A stretch of DNA of 23,736 bases from positions 1 to 23,736 of the forward strand of contig JAHHQT010000021.1 in assembly GCA_020026215.1 (NCBI GenBank). The letters run 5' to 3'. Below the pieces are notes generated by a model. The model had not been told where the DNA came from. It was given only the letters and a program-made list of their open reading frames with translations, and searched no databases. The stretch comes from Muribaculaceae bacterium (GTDB lineage: Bacteria; Bacteroidota; Bacteroidia; Bacteroidales; Muribaculaceae). Positions 1 through 9,902 of this stretch are shown here, piece by piece. Numbering within the stretch: position 1 is the stretch's first letter; every line of letters begins with the position of its first letter. The position numbers and the translations under genes are program-made.

Positions 1-15
1 GTAGCTATTCTGATT

Positions 16-2613
16 ATGCCGATATGTACTAATGACGATTTGAATTTAAATGGAAATGACTATTATACTCATTTATATCAATTTTTGAATGATTATCGTT
101 TTGTTTCGTCGGGGATTGATATTGAACACGAGCGTCGTACATTGCTAAATAATATAGGTTTAAATGATATTTGGACAAGAATTTCAGAATTTGCTGAACA
201 TGAAAATTTGCTGTATAGGCCTGTCGTTTTTGAGGCTGGACGAAGAATTACTTATGTACGTTCTGTCTTTCGGGAAAGTCTATTAACTCCTACGATAATC
301 CAAAGATTCGGTTTTATTTTTGATAGAGCCGGATTCGTTCCGGATGAGGATATTTCTTCTGAGAGGCTTTTTTCTGCTTTTCAAAATAATTATCAGTATG
401 CTGGAATCTCCCCACAAAAATTTAACTTCATTTGTAATTATGCCCAAGGACCAATAATTTCCCTATTGAGAGAGGAATATGAGAAATGGGATGGGATTAC
501 TTGTGTTCAAGAGACGAATCAGGAAAATGGGGAGACTCAGTTGCGTTCAGAAAATATATGTAATCCATTATTCTTGTGCCTAAGAATTATAGAAGGAAAT
601 ACTTATAATTTTTGCTTGCAATTGTTTTCTAAAACGATAAATGCTTTTGATAGATTAACTTTTAAAAGAGAGGATAACGGGCATCTACTTGACGAGGTAT
701 GTATATTGCCTGATGGATATGCCAATATGCCTTTTCAAATTGATAATCTTATAGATATCCTTGATAAAGAAAATAAGGTATTTCAAATATCAGAAGATGG
801 TAATACATGCAACAAGGGGCGTTTTATGGTTTCAGAAATTTATTTATTGAGACAATACAAGGGACGTTTTGTGGCAACGAATGAGTTTATTAAGGGGGCT
901 TTCTACTATGTTGTTGTTCGTCATGCTGCATTGGACAGATACCAAGATTGGCTTGATGCAAATAAAGCCGAAGAAATTGATTGTATATTTGGAAGTTATT
1001 GTTTATATAAGATTCAAAATGCACAAATAGAATTTGAGGGTAATAAACGACTCTCTTTTAAATCGGATATCAGTATAAAACTAGCAAAAGATAATCTTGT
1101 CGTAAAAAATGAGGATCAGAATCCTGGAATTGTATGCCTTTCTAACCTATTGCCAGCTTTTTTTAGAGTTGAAGGTGTTGCTGTAAATGACCATGTCTAT
1201 TCTGTTACTGTAGGTGGAGTACATCGTTATACTCAAGACCTTAGATATGACGAAAGTCGGGAAGTCTGGATCTTAGATGTTTTTACAAATAAATTTCATG
1301 CTGATAGAGAGTTCCAAATTTATTGTAATGAGGTCTTAATTCCGTATTGTCCAACATTTAAGTTTGTCGAATTTCAGATGCCTCAAAGTTTCTCTGAAAT
1401 AAAATTGGATAAGTTTGGCAATGCAACAGAGGATGAATCCTCATTCTCAAAAGGCTTAACCCTTAGTCAAAATGTGATTGGTCGTAATATAATTAATTGG
1501 GATACAATGGAATCGCAAATGAGAATAGTTAGGCCTGAAATTAAATTTTGTGATGAGTATAATAAACAAAAAGATTTATTATTATATGCAATTACATCTG
1601 CATCATATGACAAGTCAATAATTGATAAGGCGTGGCTAAAAAATAGACTAAACAGATTATTTCAATTGTTACAGGATGATGAGAATAGTTCCCAATATAT
1701 GGTATCGAATGTCATTGCTGACTATTTCAGAATGGGTTATATCAATTATGCATATACAGATCAGGGATTGGTCTTGTCTGCAAATAGACCAACATTGGTT
1801 CTTATGGCTCCTACATTCTCTCGGCAGATGGTGGAGGGTTTGAGTAATGTCATTTGCACCTGTGATAATCATTATTATAAATGCCTTTTAACAGGGGGAA
1901 GAACTCCTGATCTGATTGATGATATCATTGCCAATCAGAGGCAATATCATTATCACCTTAAAATAACAGAAGGAGATAACAAGTTAATGCCACAATCGAT
2001 TTCTTTGTATTCTGAGAACAGAGATAATTTTGTAGAGTTGGCAAACCATCTTGATATAGTATTTCAAAACAATGTTTATGCAAATGCGCTGTTAAATAGT
2101 CTCCCAAGAGTAGGTGATTATATCGATTTTATTTGTAATCATGGAGCCAAACGCGATTTATCCTTGGTCAATAACTTTAAATGTATTGATTATAACAGAC
2201 TTAGTGATATTTTTAATGAAAACAATAGAAGAGGATTTATCAGAAATAATCAAATTCAAAAGAAAAATTGGAATCCGAATTCAGATGTTGTGAATTTTTT
2301 CCCAAATCAATACAATGAAACTTGTGTAATGGTGAAAGATGGACAAATGTACGAAGTTGATAAATATTGGGGTCATTTCATTGGATTGAAATTAGCAGAG
2401 GCTAATATTCTTGATTTTGATCAGGAAAATATGAAATTGCGTATGCCTAAACAGATAAGGCTACCGTTATTGTATGCTAGAGCATTGACTCTAATTAGGG
2501 GAATAACACCAAATGATGAAGATGGGGTTAGAGCATATAATATGAAGTGTAATCCATTGGCTGGAGCACAAAATCCCCAAGCTATTATTAACAAATTAGA
2601 ACAAATAAATTAA
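16..2613 (+). CDS. Unknown 865-residue protein, first gene of the defence-like cassette
   Basis: I do not recognise this family. The product is soluble-looking, without a signal peptide or clear membrane segment, and I find no Walker A, HNH, PD-(D/E)XK or methylase motif. Residues about 518-600 (from KDLLLYAITS to SANRPTLVLM) look like a helical, winged-helix-like segment, which would suit a DNA-binding subunit. Near the C terminus, about residue 815, is a distinctive stretch, LPLLYARALTLIRG, useful as a search seed. The stop is 8 bases before the helicase start, so the two are almost certainly co-transcribed. The ATG at 16 is uncertain: its frame is open back to base 1, so the gene may start outside the window. 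A TAG at 2-4 in another frame could instead be the end of an upstream gene 11 bases away. By position it is a candidate accessory or target-recognition subunit of the helicase (inference). AT-rich like the rest of the cassette. Confidence 0.85.
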   Translation: MPICTNDDLNLNGNDYYTHLYQFLNDYRFVSSGIDIEHERRTLLNNIGLNDIWTRISEFAEHENLLYRPVVFEAGRRITYVRSVFRESLLTPTIIQRFGFIFDRAGFVPDEDISSERLFSAFQNNYQYAGISPQKFNFICNYAQGPIISLLREEYEKWDGITCVQETNQENGETQLRSENICNPLFLCLRIIEGNTYNFCLQLFSKTINAFDRLTFKREDNGHLLDEVCILPDGYANMPFQIDNLIDILDKENKVFQISEDGNTCNKGRFMVSEIYLLRQYKGRFVATNEFIKGAFYYVVVRHAALDRYQDWLDANKAEEIDCIFGSYCLYKIQNAQIEFEGNKRLSFKSDISIKLAKDNLVVKNEDQNPGIVCLSNLLPAFFRVEGVAVNDHVYSVTVGGVHRYTQDLRYDESREVWILDVFTNKFHADREFQIYCNEVLIPYCPTFKFVEFQMPQSFSEIKLDKFGNATEDESSFSKGLTLSQNVIGRNIINWDTMESQMRIVRPEIKFCDEYNKQKDLLLYAITSASYDKSIIDKAWLKNRLNRLFQLLQDDENSSQYMVSNVIADYFRMGYINYAYTDQGLVLSANRPTLVLMAPTFSRQMVEGLSNVICTCDNHYYKCLLTGGRTPDLIDDIIANQRQYHYHLKITEGDNKLMPQSISLYSENRDNFVELANHLDIVFQNNVYANALLNSLPRVGDYIDFICNHGAKRDLSLVNNFKCIDYNRLSDIFNENNRRGFIRNNQIQKKNWNPNSDVVNFFPNQYNETCVMVKDGQMYEVDKYWGHFIGLKLAEANILDFDQENMKLRMPKQIRLPLLYARALTLIRGITPNDEDGVRAYNMKCNPLAGAQNPQAIINKLEQIN

Positions 2614-2621
2614 TCTTAAAT

Positions 2622-5600
2622 ATGGCAAAACATTTAATAAATCCTATTTATTCCTACAAGGAAATAAAGGATGATTTCATTCTGTATATCAAGACAGCTT
2701 TCGGTACTCGTTATGAAAGTATTGAAAAAGAGAGAGAGGATTTATTGCGTACAGATTCTGTCATTTCAAGGGAACCTTGGATTGAACCTCTTCCAGCTTA
2801 TGAAAATGTAGATATAGAGAATGGGGAGAAACTAAGAATTTCTAATTTGAGAGATTCTGACCTCCCTGGATTGAATGATAGGGCTCGCAAATTATTTAAA
2901 GGCTTTATACAACAAGGTTTGAATAAACAGGACTATCCGATTTATGAACACCAGGCTAATATGCTTAAAAAGGCTCTTAAGGGCAAGAATTGTGTGATTA
3001 CTTCGGGTACAGGTTCCGGTAAGACAGAATCATTTTTGATGCCGATGTTTGCTGATATCATTAAGGAGGCTGAATCTGAATGGATTGATAATAAAGCTGA
3101 TTATCATGTGAATGATTGGTGGAAACAAGGAAATAGAGGAGCGGCTATAGAACAAAATCTAGTCTTGAATACTAGGGAAAAGAAACTTCACGATGTCGCT
3201 TTACAACGCCCAAATGAAACAAGGGATGCAGCGGTAAGGGCGTTGATTATCTATCCTATGAATGCTCTTGTTGAAGACCAAATGACGCGTTTGCGTGATG
3301 CATTGGACAATGATGATGTACAAACGTGGATGCAAAACAATTTAAATGGACATCGCATTTTTTTTGGAAGGTACAATAGTGCTACTCCTACATCCGGACG
3401 TATTCAAAATCCAGACGCAAATGCGGATGATGCAGGAATTGTTAATGCAAGAAATAAAAAAATCTATAAGAATTTGTTGGACTCAATGAAAGCTCTGGAT
3501 AAACATACCAATGATACTTTGTCATTGTTGGATGAGACTGGCTTAACTAAGGACCAAATTGCCAAAAATAAAAAGAAATATAAGGTCAGACGTACTATAT
3601 TTCCAATGACAAAGGGAAAGGATGGAATCCCTTCTTCTGAAATGCGGACACGTTTTGACATGCAACAGACTCCCCCTGATATTTTAATTACCAACTATTC
3701 CATGTTGGCAATTATGCTAATGCGAGAGGTGGACAATCCTATCATAACAAAAACAAAAGAGTGGCTTGAGAAAGATCCTTCTCATATTTTCCATTTGATT
3801 ATAGATGAGTTGCACTTGAATCGCGGTACATCAGGCACTGAAATCAGTTATCTTATAAGAATTTTGATTAACCGTTTAGGTCTGACTCCTGACAGCCCAC
3901 AATTGAGAATATTGTCATCTTCTGCATCTTTAGAAATGTCTGAAGAAAAAAAAGAAGAGAGTCTTGGTTATTTAAGAGATTTCTTTGGAGTTGATTTTTC
4001 TGATGAGAACATCATTCAAGGACATTATATTTCTATGCCCCAAAATTATGATTCAAAATTGCCGATAGCACCATTTAAGAAGATTTATGACTTGTATTAT
4101 AGCAATCCGTTATGTTTTGAGGAATATGAGTCAAAAGACGATGTCAGACAAGAGGTAAATGATGTATGTCATGATGTTGCTGTAGGCTTGGCAGAATATG
4201 CTCATTATTCACTAGAGGAGGGAGATGATGGACTGATACAAATGCTGAAGGTATTTGTAAGCAATGATTTGGCTATGGGCAAACGTCTTTCTGACACATT
4301 CGATTTAGGTGATTTGGGACATAATAGGGCTCTCGCTTTTTGTAAAGGGAAGAATGAAGATGAGTCTGCGAATGTACTGGGACGCTATTTTTCAACAGAA
4401 ATGTTCGGTGAGCAAGATGATTCGGAATTAGTGAATCAGGCTGCAGAAGGTTTAATAATAATCAGAGGCTTATTTGATATCTTCAACACGGTCAAATGTG
4501 ATTCTCTACAAAGATTTAGATTCCATTACTTTTTCAGAAATGTGGATGGATTATGGGCAACATTGGAGCCGTATCAGAAAAAAGAAAAAGAAAGTCTAGA
4601 CAGACCTGTTGGTAAACTGCATGCTCACTCAATGGATATTGACGGTGAAAAAAGAGTCCTGGAATTACTCTACTGTGAACAATGTGGAACTCTTTTCTAT
4701 GGAGGAAAACGACATACATATCAAGATAGAAACGGTCAAACCGTAACGGATATTTTGCCAACAAGTTCAAACTTAGAGGATTTGCCGGAACGCCAAAGCC
4801 AAGTAATGGTGGAAAAGAGAAATTACCACGAATTTGCTGTATTTTATCCGGTTGCTGATGATGTGACTGATGCTGCTCTCCAAGAAAAATTACAAGATGT
4901 AAGAATGCGACATTTCTCGGAATTCAATGAAAGGGGAGCCCATGATTGTTATTGGCAATTGGCATTTATGGATATTCGCACAGGCCGTGTTAGAGCTGTT
5001 AATGATGGCGACCAACGAAATGTGAATGAAGTCAAAGGATTTCTTTATATCGTAGAAGGTCTGGATAATGATGCGGCAGAAAAGTCTCCAGCATTGCCAT
5101 GTCATTGTCCGCATTGTTGTACTGACCGATTTTTACAGCCCCATAACGGACCTGCAAAATATATGACACCTTTAAGAGGTTTTAGAACAGGTTTCAATAA
5201 ATTGACACAATTATTGACAAAAGAGATGTTCTATCAGCTCCCAACTTTTAATAAGCGTAAATTAGTAACGTTTGCAGATAGTAGGCAAGATGCCGCTGTT
5301 GTCGCTAATAGTATCGAACGTAATCAATATACTGATTTAATGAGGGATATTGTCGTGGAAGAATGTGAAACTTTTCCGAATATAGAAGGTGATGCTAATC
5401 TTGAAATGCAGCAATGTCAAGATGCATTAAATCTAGCTAAAGAAAATTTGCATAACAACAATAATCCTGTTGATCGAATAATATATCAAGGAGCTATAAC
5501 TGCGCTACAAAATCAGATAGGTATTTTACAACAAATTCTTAATAGAACAAAGAAAATTGACGAAATTTTAGGTGGAGGGGAGATTCAAAATTCACCCATC

Positions 5601-8600
5601 TTTAAAAAGTTTAAGGAATTGTATGCTAATCCAGGAGGTTGTGATTCTAAAAATCAACATTTTGAAGAAGGTAATGGTGATAATGCAAATTCTTATCCAT
5701 GGTATAAAGCGATATCAATACCACTAGTAGAACAAACTGATAGCTTAAAGAATTCAATCCAGTCAAAAATAGAGGGAGCTTTCAAGGAAAGTATAATGAG
5801 CATTCTATTTGGTCGGTTACATTATAATGCTGAAAGTGCTGGTATTGGTTGGGTTACTATTGAACGCGATGATGCTGCAATTAATAGTTTATTAAATAAT
5901 GCGCAGATGAACGATGGTCACGATAGGTTTGACCTTACTACACGTATTACAAATGACCAGTTTATGGAGGTCGTTAATAGTGTAATTCGATTGATTGGTG
6001 AAAAATATAGATATGAGGGTACTCCTTATAACGACATGGCTCCAACTGATCAGGATGATAGGTTTATAAATCTATCGGCGAATCACCCAATTCGAAAATA
6101 TATTTATGCTTGTTGTAACAGATTGAATATACCTTATGAAACTCAGAATGGAAGAGTCAGAAAAGTTGAAAATTACTTGGGGCAAGTTGTTTTGAATTAT
6201 TTAAGACTGAAGGGTAATAGCCAACTTTTTCTGCGTCCAAATAGATTGCTGATACATACAGCCTCTGATGACGATAATGTTTATAAATGCCCTAATTGTG
6301 GAAGGATACATTTGAACCCTTCTTTAGGAATTTGTTCACATTGTTGCGCTTCTCTTGATTTGAGAAATCCTAAAATGACTGTTCGGGATTTGAGGAAACA
6401 GACCGATTTGATGCTTAATGTGGAGAAAGGAAGATCTCTAACCCGTTTGCATAGTGAAGAGTTGTCAGGACAAACTGACAATCAGGCTGAGCGTCAATTG
6501 GAATTTAGGGACATTGTTATTTTGGATGATGATGTAAGGGATAAAGAATATGTGGAACAAGTAAAATCAATAGATGTGCTTAGTGTTACTACGACTATGG
6601 AGGTCGGTGTCGACATAGGCCCACTTCAGGGGGTAATGTTGACCAATATGCCTCCGCAAAGGTTTAACTACCAACAACGAGTTGGACGTGGTGGTCGTAG
6701 AGGACAGTCGTACTCATTGATTATGACGCTATGTCGTGGTCGTAGTCATGATGAACATTATTTCTTGAATCCTTGTCAAATTACAGGGGACTTGCCACCG
6801 ACTCCATTTTTGTCGATGGATCAGTATGAGATTGTAGAGAGATTGTTTGCCAAGGAGGTCTTGTATTATGCTTTTAAAGATTTTGCAGATCATAATGGTG
6901 ATAATTTGGAAGGAAATACTCATGGTGAATTTGGAATCAAAGAGGATTGGGTTAATAATGAAAAAAAAATAAAGGATCATGTCCAGACTTGGCTGCGAGA
7001 TAATTGTGTTAAGATTAATCTAATAGCCTCGTTGTTGTCTTCAAATCAAGAGATTATAGATAAATTAACAGAATATGCAACCAACGTTGGCGCTGATTCT
7101 TCATTATATAGTAAAATAAATTTAGCAGCTAAAGATAATGTAATTACCTCAGAATATTTGGCTGAATGTTTGGCTGAATATGGGGTGTTGCCAATGTATG
7201 GTATGCCGACAAGAGACAGGCTGTTATATCATGGATTTGAAAGGACAGAAAACAATACAATTAGGACAGATGGAGAACATGCATTACAGTGTGTTTCACG
7301 ACCGGTTGACCAGGCGATTGTTGCCTTTGCTCCAGGGGCTTCATTGACAAAGGATAAGCATCTTTTGACAGCAATTGGATTTTCACAACCATCGTTAGTT
7401 ATTGGCATAGGACAAGGGGGACATTCTGTCGTTAAAAGTAAGGCATATGATGCTCCGATATTTCCGTTACAGGTGATGATGCGAAAATGTTTGAATAAAA
7501 GTTGTGGCCACATTGTGACAGACGATGAGGTCGCGGATTTTAATAACAAACCTTGCCCTAATTGTGGTTCACCAATGGAACCGTATCTTTTACGGACACC
7601 TGCTTCATTTGTAACAAGTTTGTCTAAGGGGTTTGATAAAAACGAAAATAATGGAATTCTTGTCCCTTATAACGGCATCAAGTTTGAAAGCTCTGCAGAT
7701 GGAAAGAAAAGCGAAAGTAATGCAAATTACGAAATGTCTTTATATAAAGGTGGTAAAACCTGGAGAGTCAATGAGAGGGATTTGGAAGGATATAACTGTA
7801 GAGTTCGTTATTCTTCAGGAAATGTAATTGAGTCACTTGCACATCAATGGATATCAACTCCTATTATTAATGGATTAGATGCTCCCCATCAATTAAATGA
7901 GGGGAGAATAACAACTTTAAGCACTGATGATAATTGTGATATAGATACAATGATAACTCCTTTTGGGAATGTTGAGAAATTCCGACTTGCAGTGCAAAAG
8001 AATACCAATGTTTTGGTCCTTGCTCCTCAAAAGACAGTGGGTGGCTTAATTTTAGAGCCATATCATTGTTGTGGTGACAGATTGGATTTTAGGACACAAG
8101 GGGTAAGGGCTGCATACTATACCTTGTCCTTTATCGTTCAAAGGGCTATTGCTTCAAAAATGGATATAGATCCTACTGAAATTGAAATTATAGAAGTTCA
8201 GTCTAAAGCAGGTGGTCTGGGGGCTATTGCTTTGGCTGATGAAAAATTAAATGGTTCAGGTTTCGTGTTGGATTTTTATGAGCATTTTGATGAATACAAG
8301 GAACGTATTCTTGATGGAAAGGACTTGTTCTTTAAACAGATGTTGAGTGAATCGCATGCGAAGGAATGTCATTCATCTTGTTATAAGTGTTTAAAGACTT
8401 ATAGAAATATGCCGTATCATGGGCTTTTGGATTGGAAGTTGGGAATTTCATTGTTCAGAATAATGACTGATCCTAATTATAAAGCAGGTGCAGACGGTAA
8501 TTTTGATTATCCAGAACTTGAACATTGGTCTAAGTTAGCAGAAAATTTATTAGCATCCTTGAATTCTGGATTCTATTATTCAAGGTTGACATTGAAGAAA

Positions 8601-8837
8601 ACCAGTCAGGGAATTCCTTTCCTTTATAATGCGAAGGATTTAACGCAAAAGCCTATCTTTGCAGTTCATCCGTTGTGGAGGAGCGTCGCCGATACAAAAG
8701 TCCTTGCTGATGCGGTTCTTGAAGCAGGAATAGAACTTAATTGTACTTGGAGTAGTGATGATGTAATATTGATAGATACTTTCAACCTATTGAGAAGAAT
8801 TAGTAATTGTTATGAATTTATCTCAAATTTTGGATAG
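2622..8837 (+). CDS. Giant SF2 helicase with zinc knuckles and MZB/DUF1998-like C terminus (DruE/DrmA-DrmB-like)
   Basis: This is a 2071-residue ATP-dependent DNA helicase/translocase of the kind found in Druantia (DruE) and, split in two, in DISARM (DrmA plus DrmB). Visible motifs are Walker A GTGSGKTES at about 129, motif II DELH at 395-398 followed by NRGTSGTE, motif III-like SSSAS near 430, motif IV-like FADSRQDAA near 883, motif V-like MEVGVDIGP near 1323 and motif VI QRVGRGGRRGQ near 1352. Motifs IV and V are about 440 residues apart, a large insertion containing a probable coiled coil (about 928-983). Cysteine knuckles lie near 684 (CEQC), 826 (CHCPHC), 1221 (CPNC...CSHC) and 1622 (CLNKSC...CPNC). 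The C-terminal CHSSCYKC (C1916, C1920, C1923) with the preceding GGLGAIALAD stretch resembles MZB/DUF1998. It starts 8 bases after the first gene and stops 2 bases before the nuclease. A role as motor of an anti-phage complex is inferred from family and context. Confidence 0.93.
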   Translation: MAKHLINPIYSYKEIKDDFILYIKTAFGTRYESIEKEREDLLRTDSVISREPWIEPLPAYENVDIENGEKLRISNLRDSDLPGLNDRARKLFKGFIQQGLNKQDYPIYEHQANMLKKALKGKNCVITSGTGSGKTESFLMPMFADIIKEAESEWIDNKADYHVNDWWKQGNRGAAIEQNLVLNTREKKLHDVALQRPNETRDAAVRALIIYPMNALVEDQMTRLRDALDNDDVQTWMQNNLNGHRIFFGRYNSATPTSGRIQNPDANADDAGIVNARNKKIYKNLLDSMKALDKHTNDTLSLLDETGLTKDQIAKNKKKYKVRRTIFPMTKGKDGIPSSEMRTRFDMQQTPPDILITNYSMLAIMLMREVDNPIITKTKEWLEKDPSHIFHLIIDELHLNRGTSGTEISYLIRILINRLGLTPDSPQLRILSSSASLEMSEEKKEESLGYLRDFFGVDFSDENIIQGHYISMPQNYDSKLPIAPFKKIYDLYYSNPLCFEEYESKDDVRQEVNDVCHDVAVGLAEYAHYSLEEGDDGLIQMLKVFVSNDLAMGKRLSDTFDLGDLGHNRALAFCKGKNEDESANVLGRYFSTEMFGEQDDSELVNQAAEGLIIIRGLFDIFNTVKCDSLQRFRFHYFFRNVDGLWATLEPYQKKEKESLDRPVGKLHAHSMDIDGEKRVLELLYCEQCGTLFYGGKRHTYQDRNGQTVTDILPTSSNLEDLPERQSQVMVEKRNYHEFAVFYPVADDVTDAALQEKLQDVRMRHFSEFNERGAHDCYWQLAFMDIRTGRVRAVNDGDQRNVNEVKGFLYIVEGLDNDAAEKSPALPCHCPHCCTDRFLQPHNGPAKYMTPLRGFRTGFNKLTQLLTKEMFYQLPTFNKRKLVTFADSRQDAAVVANSIERNQYTDLMRDIVVEECETFPNIEGDANLEMQQCQDALNLAKENLHNNNNPVDRIIYQGAITALQNQIGILQQILNRTKKIDEILGGGEIQNSPIFKKFKELYANPGGCDSKNQHFEEGNGDNANSYPWYKAISIPLVEQTDSLKNSIQSKIEGAFKESIMSILFGRLHYNAESAGIGWVTIERDDAAINSLLNNAQMNDGHDRFDLTTRITNDQFMEVVNSVIRLIGEKYRYEGTPYNDMAPTDQDDRFINLSANHPIRKYIYACCNRLNIPYETQNGRVRKVENYLGQVVLNYLRLKGNSQLFLRPNRLLIHTASDDDNVYKCPNCGRIHLNPSLGICSHCCASLDLRNPKMTVRDLRKQTDLMLNVEKGRSLTRLHSEELSGQTDNQAERQLEFRDIVILDDDVRDKEYVEQVKSIDVLSVTTTMEVGVDIGPLQGVMLTNMPPQRFNYQQRVGRGGRRGQSYSLIMTLCRGRSHDEHYFLNPCQITGDLPPTPFLSMDQYEIVERLFAKEVLYYAFKDFADHNGDNLEGNTHGEFGIKEDWVNNEKKIKDHVQTWLRDNCVKINLIASLLSSNQEIIDKLTEYATNVGADSSLYSKINLAAKDNVITSEYLAECLAEYGVLPMYGMPTRDRLLYHGFERTENNTIRTDGEHALQCVSRPVDQAIVAFAPGASLTKDKHLLTAIGFSQPSLVIGIGQGGHSVVKSKAYDAPIFPLQVMMRKCLNKSCGHIVTDDEVADFNNKPCPNCGSPMEPYLLRTPASFVTSLSKGFDKNENNGILVPYNGIKFESSADGKKSESNANYEMSLYKGGKTWRVNERDLEGYNCRVRYSSGNVIESLAHQWISTPIINGLDAPHQLNEGRITTLSTDDNCDIDTMITPFGNVEKFRLAVQKNTNVLVLAPQKTVGGLILEPYHCCGDRLDFRTQGVRAAYYTLSFIVQRAIASKMDIDPTEIEIIEVQSKAGGLGAIALADEKLNGSGFVLDFYEHFDEYKERILDGKDLFFKQMLSESHAKECHSSCYKCLKTYRNMPYHGLLDWKLGISLFRIMTDPNYKAGADGNFDYPELEHWSKLAENLLASLNSGFYYSRLTLKKTSQGIPFLYNAKDLTQKPIFAVHPLWRSVADTKVLADAVLEAGIELNCTWSSDDVILIDTFNLLRRISNCYEFISNFG

Positions 8838-8839
8838 TT

Positions 8840-9880
8840 ATGAAAATTATAAAAATAACAAAAGATGATTTAGTCTTGAAAGGTCCTTTAAAGACCCTTT
8901 CTCCAAGTTCTTTTGGAATTGTTAGAGATAAGTGTGCATATCAAGCGCTATTCCCAAGATTGAGAGTAGGAAAGTCTGTTTTACTTCCTCCAACAAAAGC
9001 CATTATACTCGGTAATGTGGTACATAAGATTTATGAGAAAGTTACTAATAACTTTCAGGTGTCATGTGTAGAGTTAATTCAGCTTTGGGACGAATTGATT
9101 CTATATAATAAGAAGGTTTTAGAAAAAAAATATCCAGATATTAAAATTGATATAAACGACTTTGATAAAAGAAACAAAACAATTCAAAACGCTTTAAAAA
9201 TTGGAAAGTCTAAACAGACTGGAAATGAATCTTCTGGAGCTACAGGGGATTATTCATTCTGTGAGGAGAAGGTTCTGGATTGTTCTGATATTGGTTTGAA
9301 GGGAACTGCTGATAAAATAGTAGAATATAACAATTTGACGGATATAATAGATTACAAGTCCGGACAAGTTTTGGATGTTGATGGTAAGATTAAAGAGGAG
9401 TATAAACTTCAACTTAAATTATATGCTTTGATGTATTTGCATTTGTATCCTGAAAAGAAAATCAGAAGTTTATCATTGGTTGACAATGATGGAGCATTCT
9501 TTGATGTGAATTTTGAGGAGAAAGAATTGGAAGAACTTAAAGGCTCGGTTGCTCTTTATTTGGAAAATATAAATAAGAGAATTGACAATCCAGAAACGTT
9601 AATGAAACCAGATCCAAAATATTGTCCAAATTGTACCTTAAGGCATTTTTGTGCAAAAGCAGAAAATGGAACATCAGGTTTCTATACATTGAAAGGTAAG
9701 GTCGTTGAAGTAGTGAGCCCGAATTATTGGAAGGTGAAAACTGATAAAGATGAATTATTTAGTGTCTCAGGTTTGGATATCGTTGAACTAGATGATATTC
9801 AACAATTATTGGGAAAAACTATATCATTCGTTAATTTAGTTCGCTCATCAGAAACGGATAATAATATATATATAAATTAA
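8840..9880 (+). CDS. Cas4/RecB-like PD-(D/E)XK nuclease with predicted 4Fe-4S cluster
   Basis: A 346-residue protein with the RecB/Cas4/Dna2 nuclease layout. The GxxxH motif is GNVVH (G58, H62), the acidic motif is GTAD (D158), the catalytic motif is IIDYKSG (D171, K173), and QLKLY (Q191, Y195) is the RecB-type QxxxY motif. One early cysteine (C32) and three late ones (C262, C265, C271, in CPNC...C) match the split 4Fe-4S arrangement of Cas4, AddB and Dna2. Residues about 282-336 are beta-rich and could be a small OB-like domain (weak inference). Its ATG lies 2 bases after the helicase TAG, so translation is probably coupled and the two may act together: the helicase opens or moves along DNA and this enzyme cuts it. 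No CRISPR array, Cas1 or Cas2 is visible, so it is not a CRISPR adaptation Cas4. All catalytic residues appear intact. Confidence 0.9.
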   Translation: MKIIKITKDDLVLKGPLKTLSPSSFGIVRDKCAYQALFPRLRVGKSVLLPPTKAIILGNVVHKIYEKVTNNFQVSCVELIQLWDELILYNKKVLEKKYPDIKIDINDFDKRNKTIQNALKIGKSKQTGNESSGATGDYSFCEEKVLDCSDIGLKGTADKIVEYNNLTDIIDYKSGQVLDVDGKIKEEYKLQLKLYALMYLHLYPEKKIRSLSLVDNDGAFFDVNFEEKELEELKGSVALYLENINKRIDNPETLMKPDPKYCPNCTLRHFCAKAENGTSGFYTLKGKVVEVVSPNYWKVKTDKDELFSVSGLDIVELDDIQQLLGKTISFVNLVRSSETDNNIYIN

Positions 9881-9902
9881 TTAATAGAAAGTTCGTTATT
9901 AT

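Noticed and set aside
7160..7186. Short tandem duplication TTGGCTGAAT repeated twice
   Set aside because: It is two copies within the helicase coding frame (LAECLAEY) and looks like ordinary local duplication with no sign of phase variation.
7229..7549. 106-codon open frame on the - strand inside the giant helicase gene
   Set aside because: It is antisense to a region with clear zinc-knuckle coding (CLNKSC, CPNC) and has no motif or start signal of its own.
8840..9880. CRISPR-Cas adaptation module suggested by the Cas4-like nuclease
   Set aside because: No repeat-spacer array and no cas1, cas2 or effector gene occur in the window; the gene is coupled to a helicase and a methylase instead.
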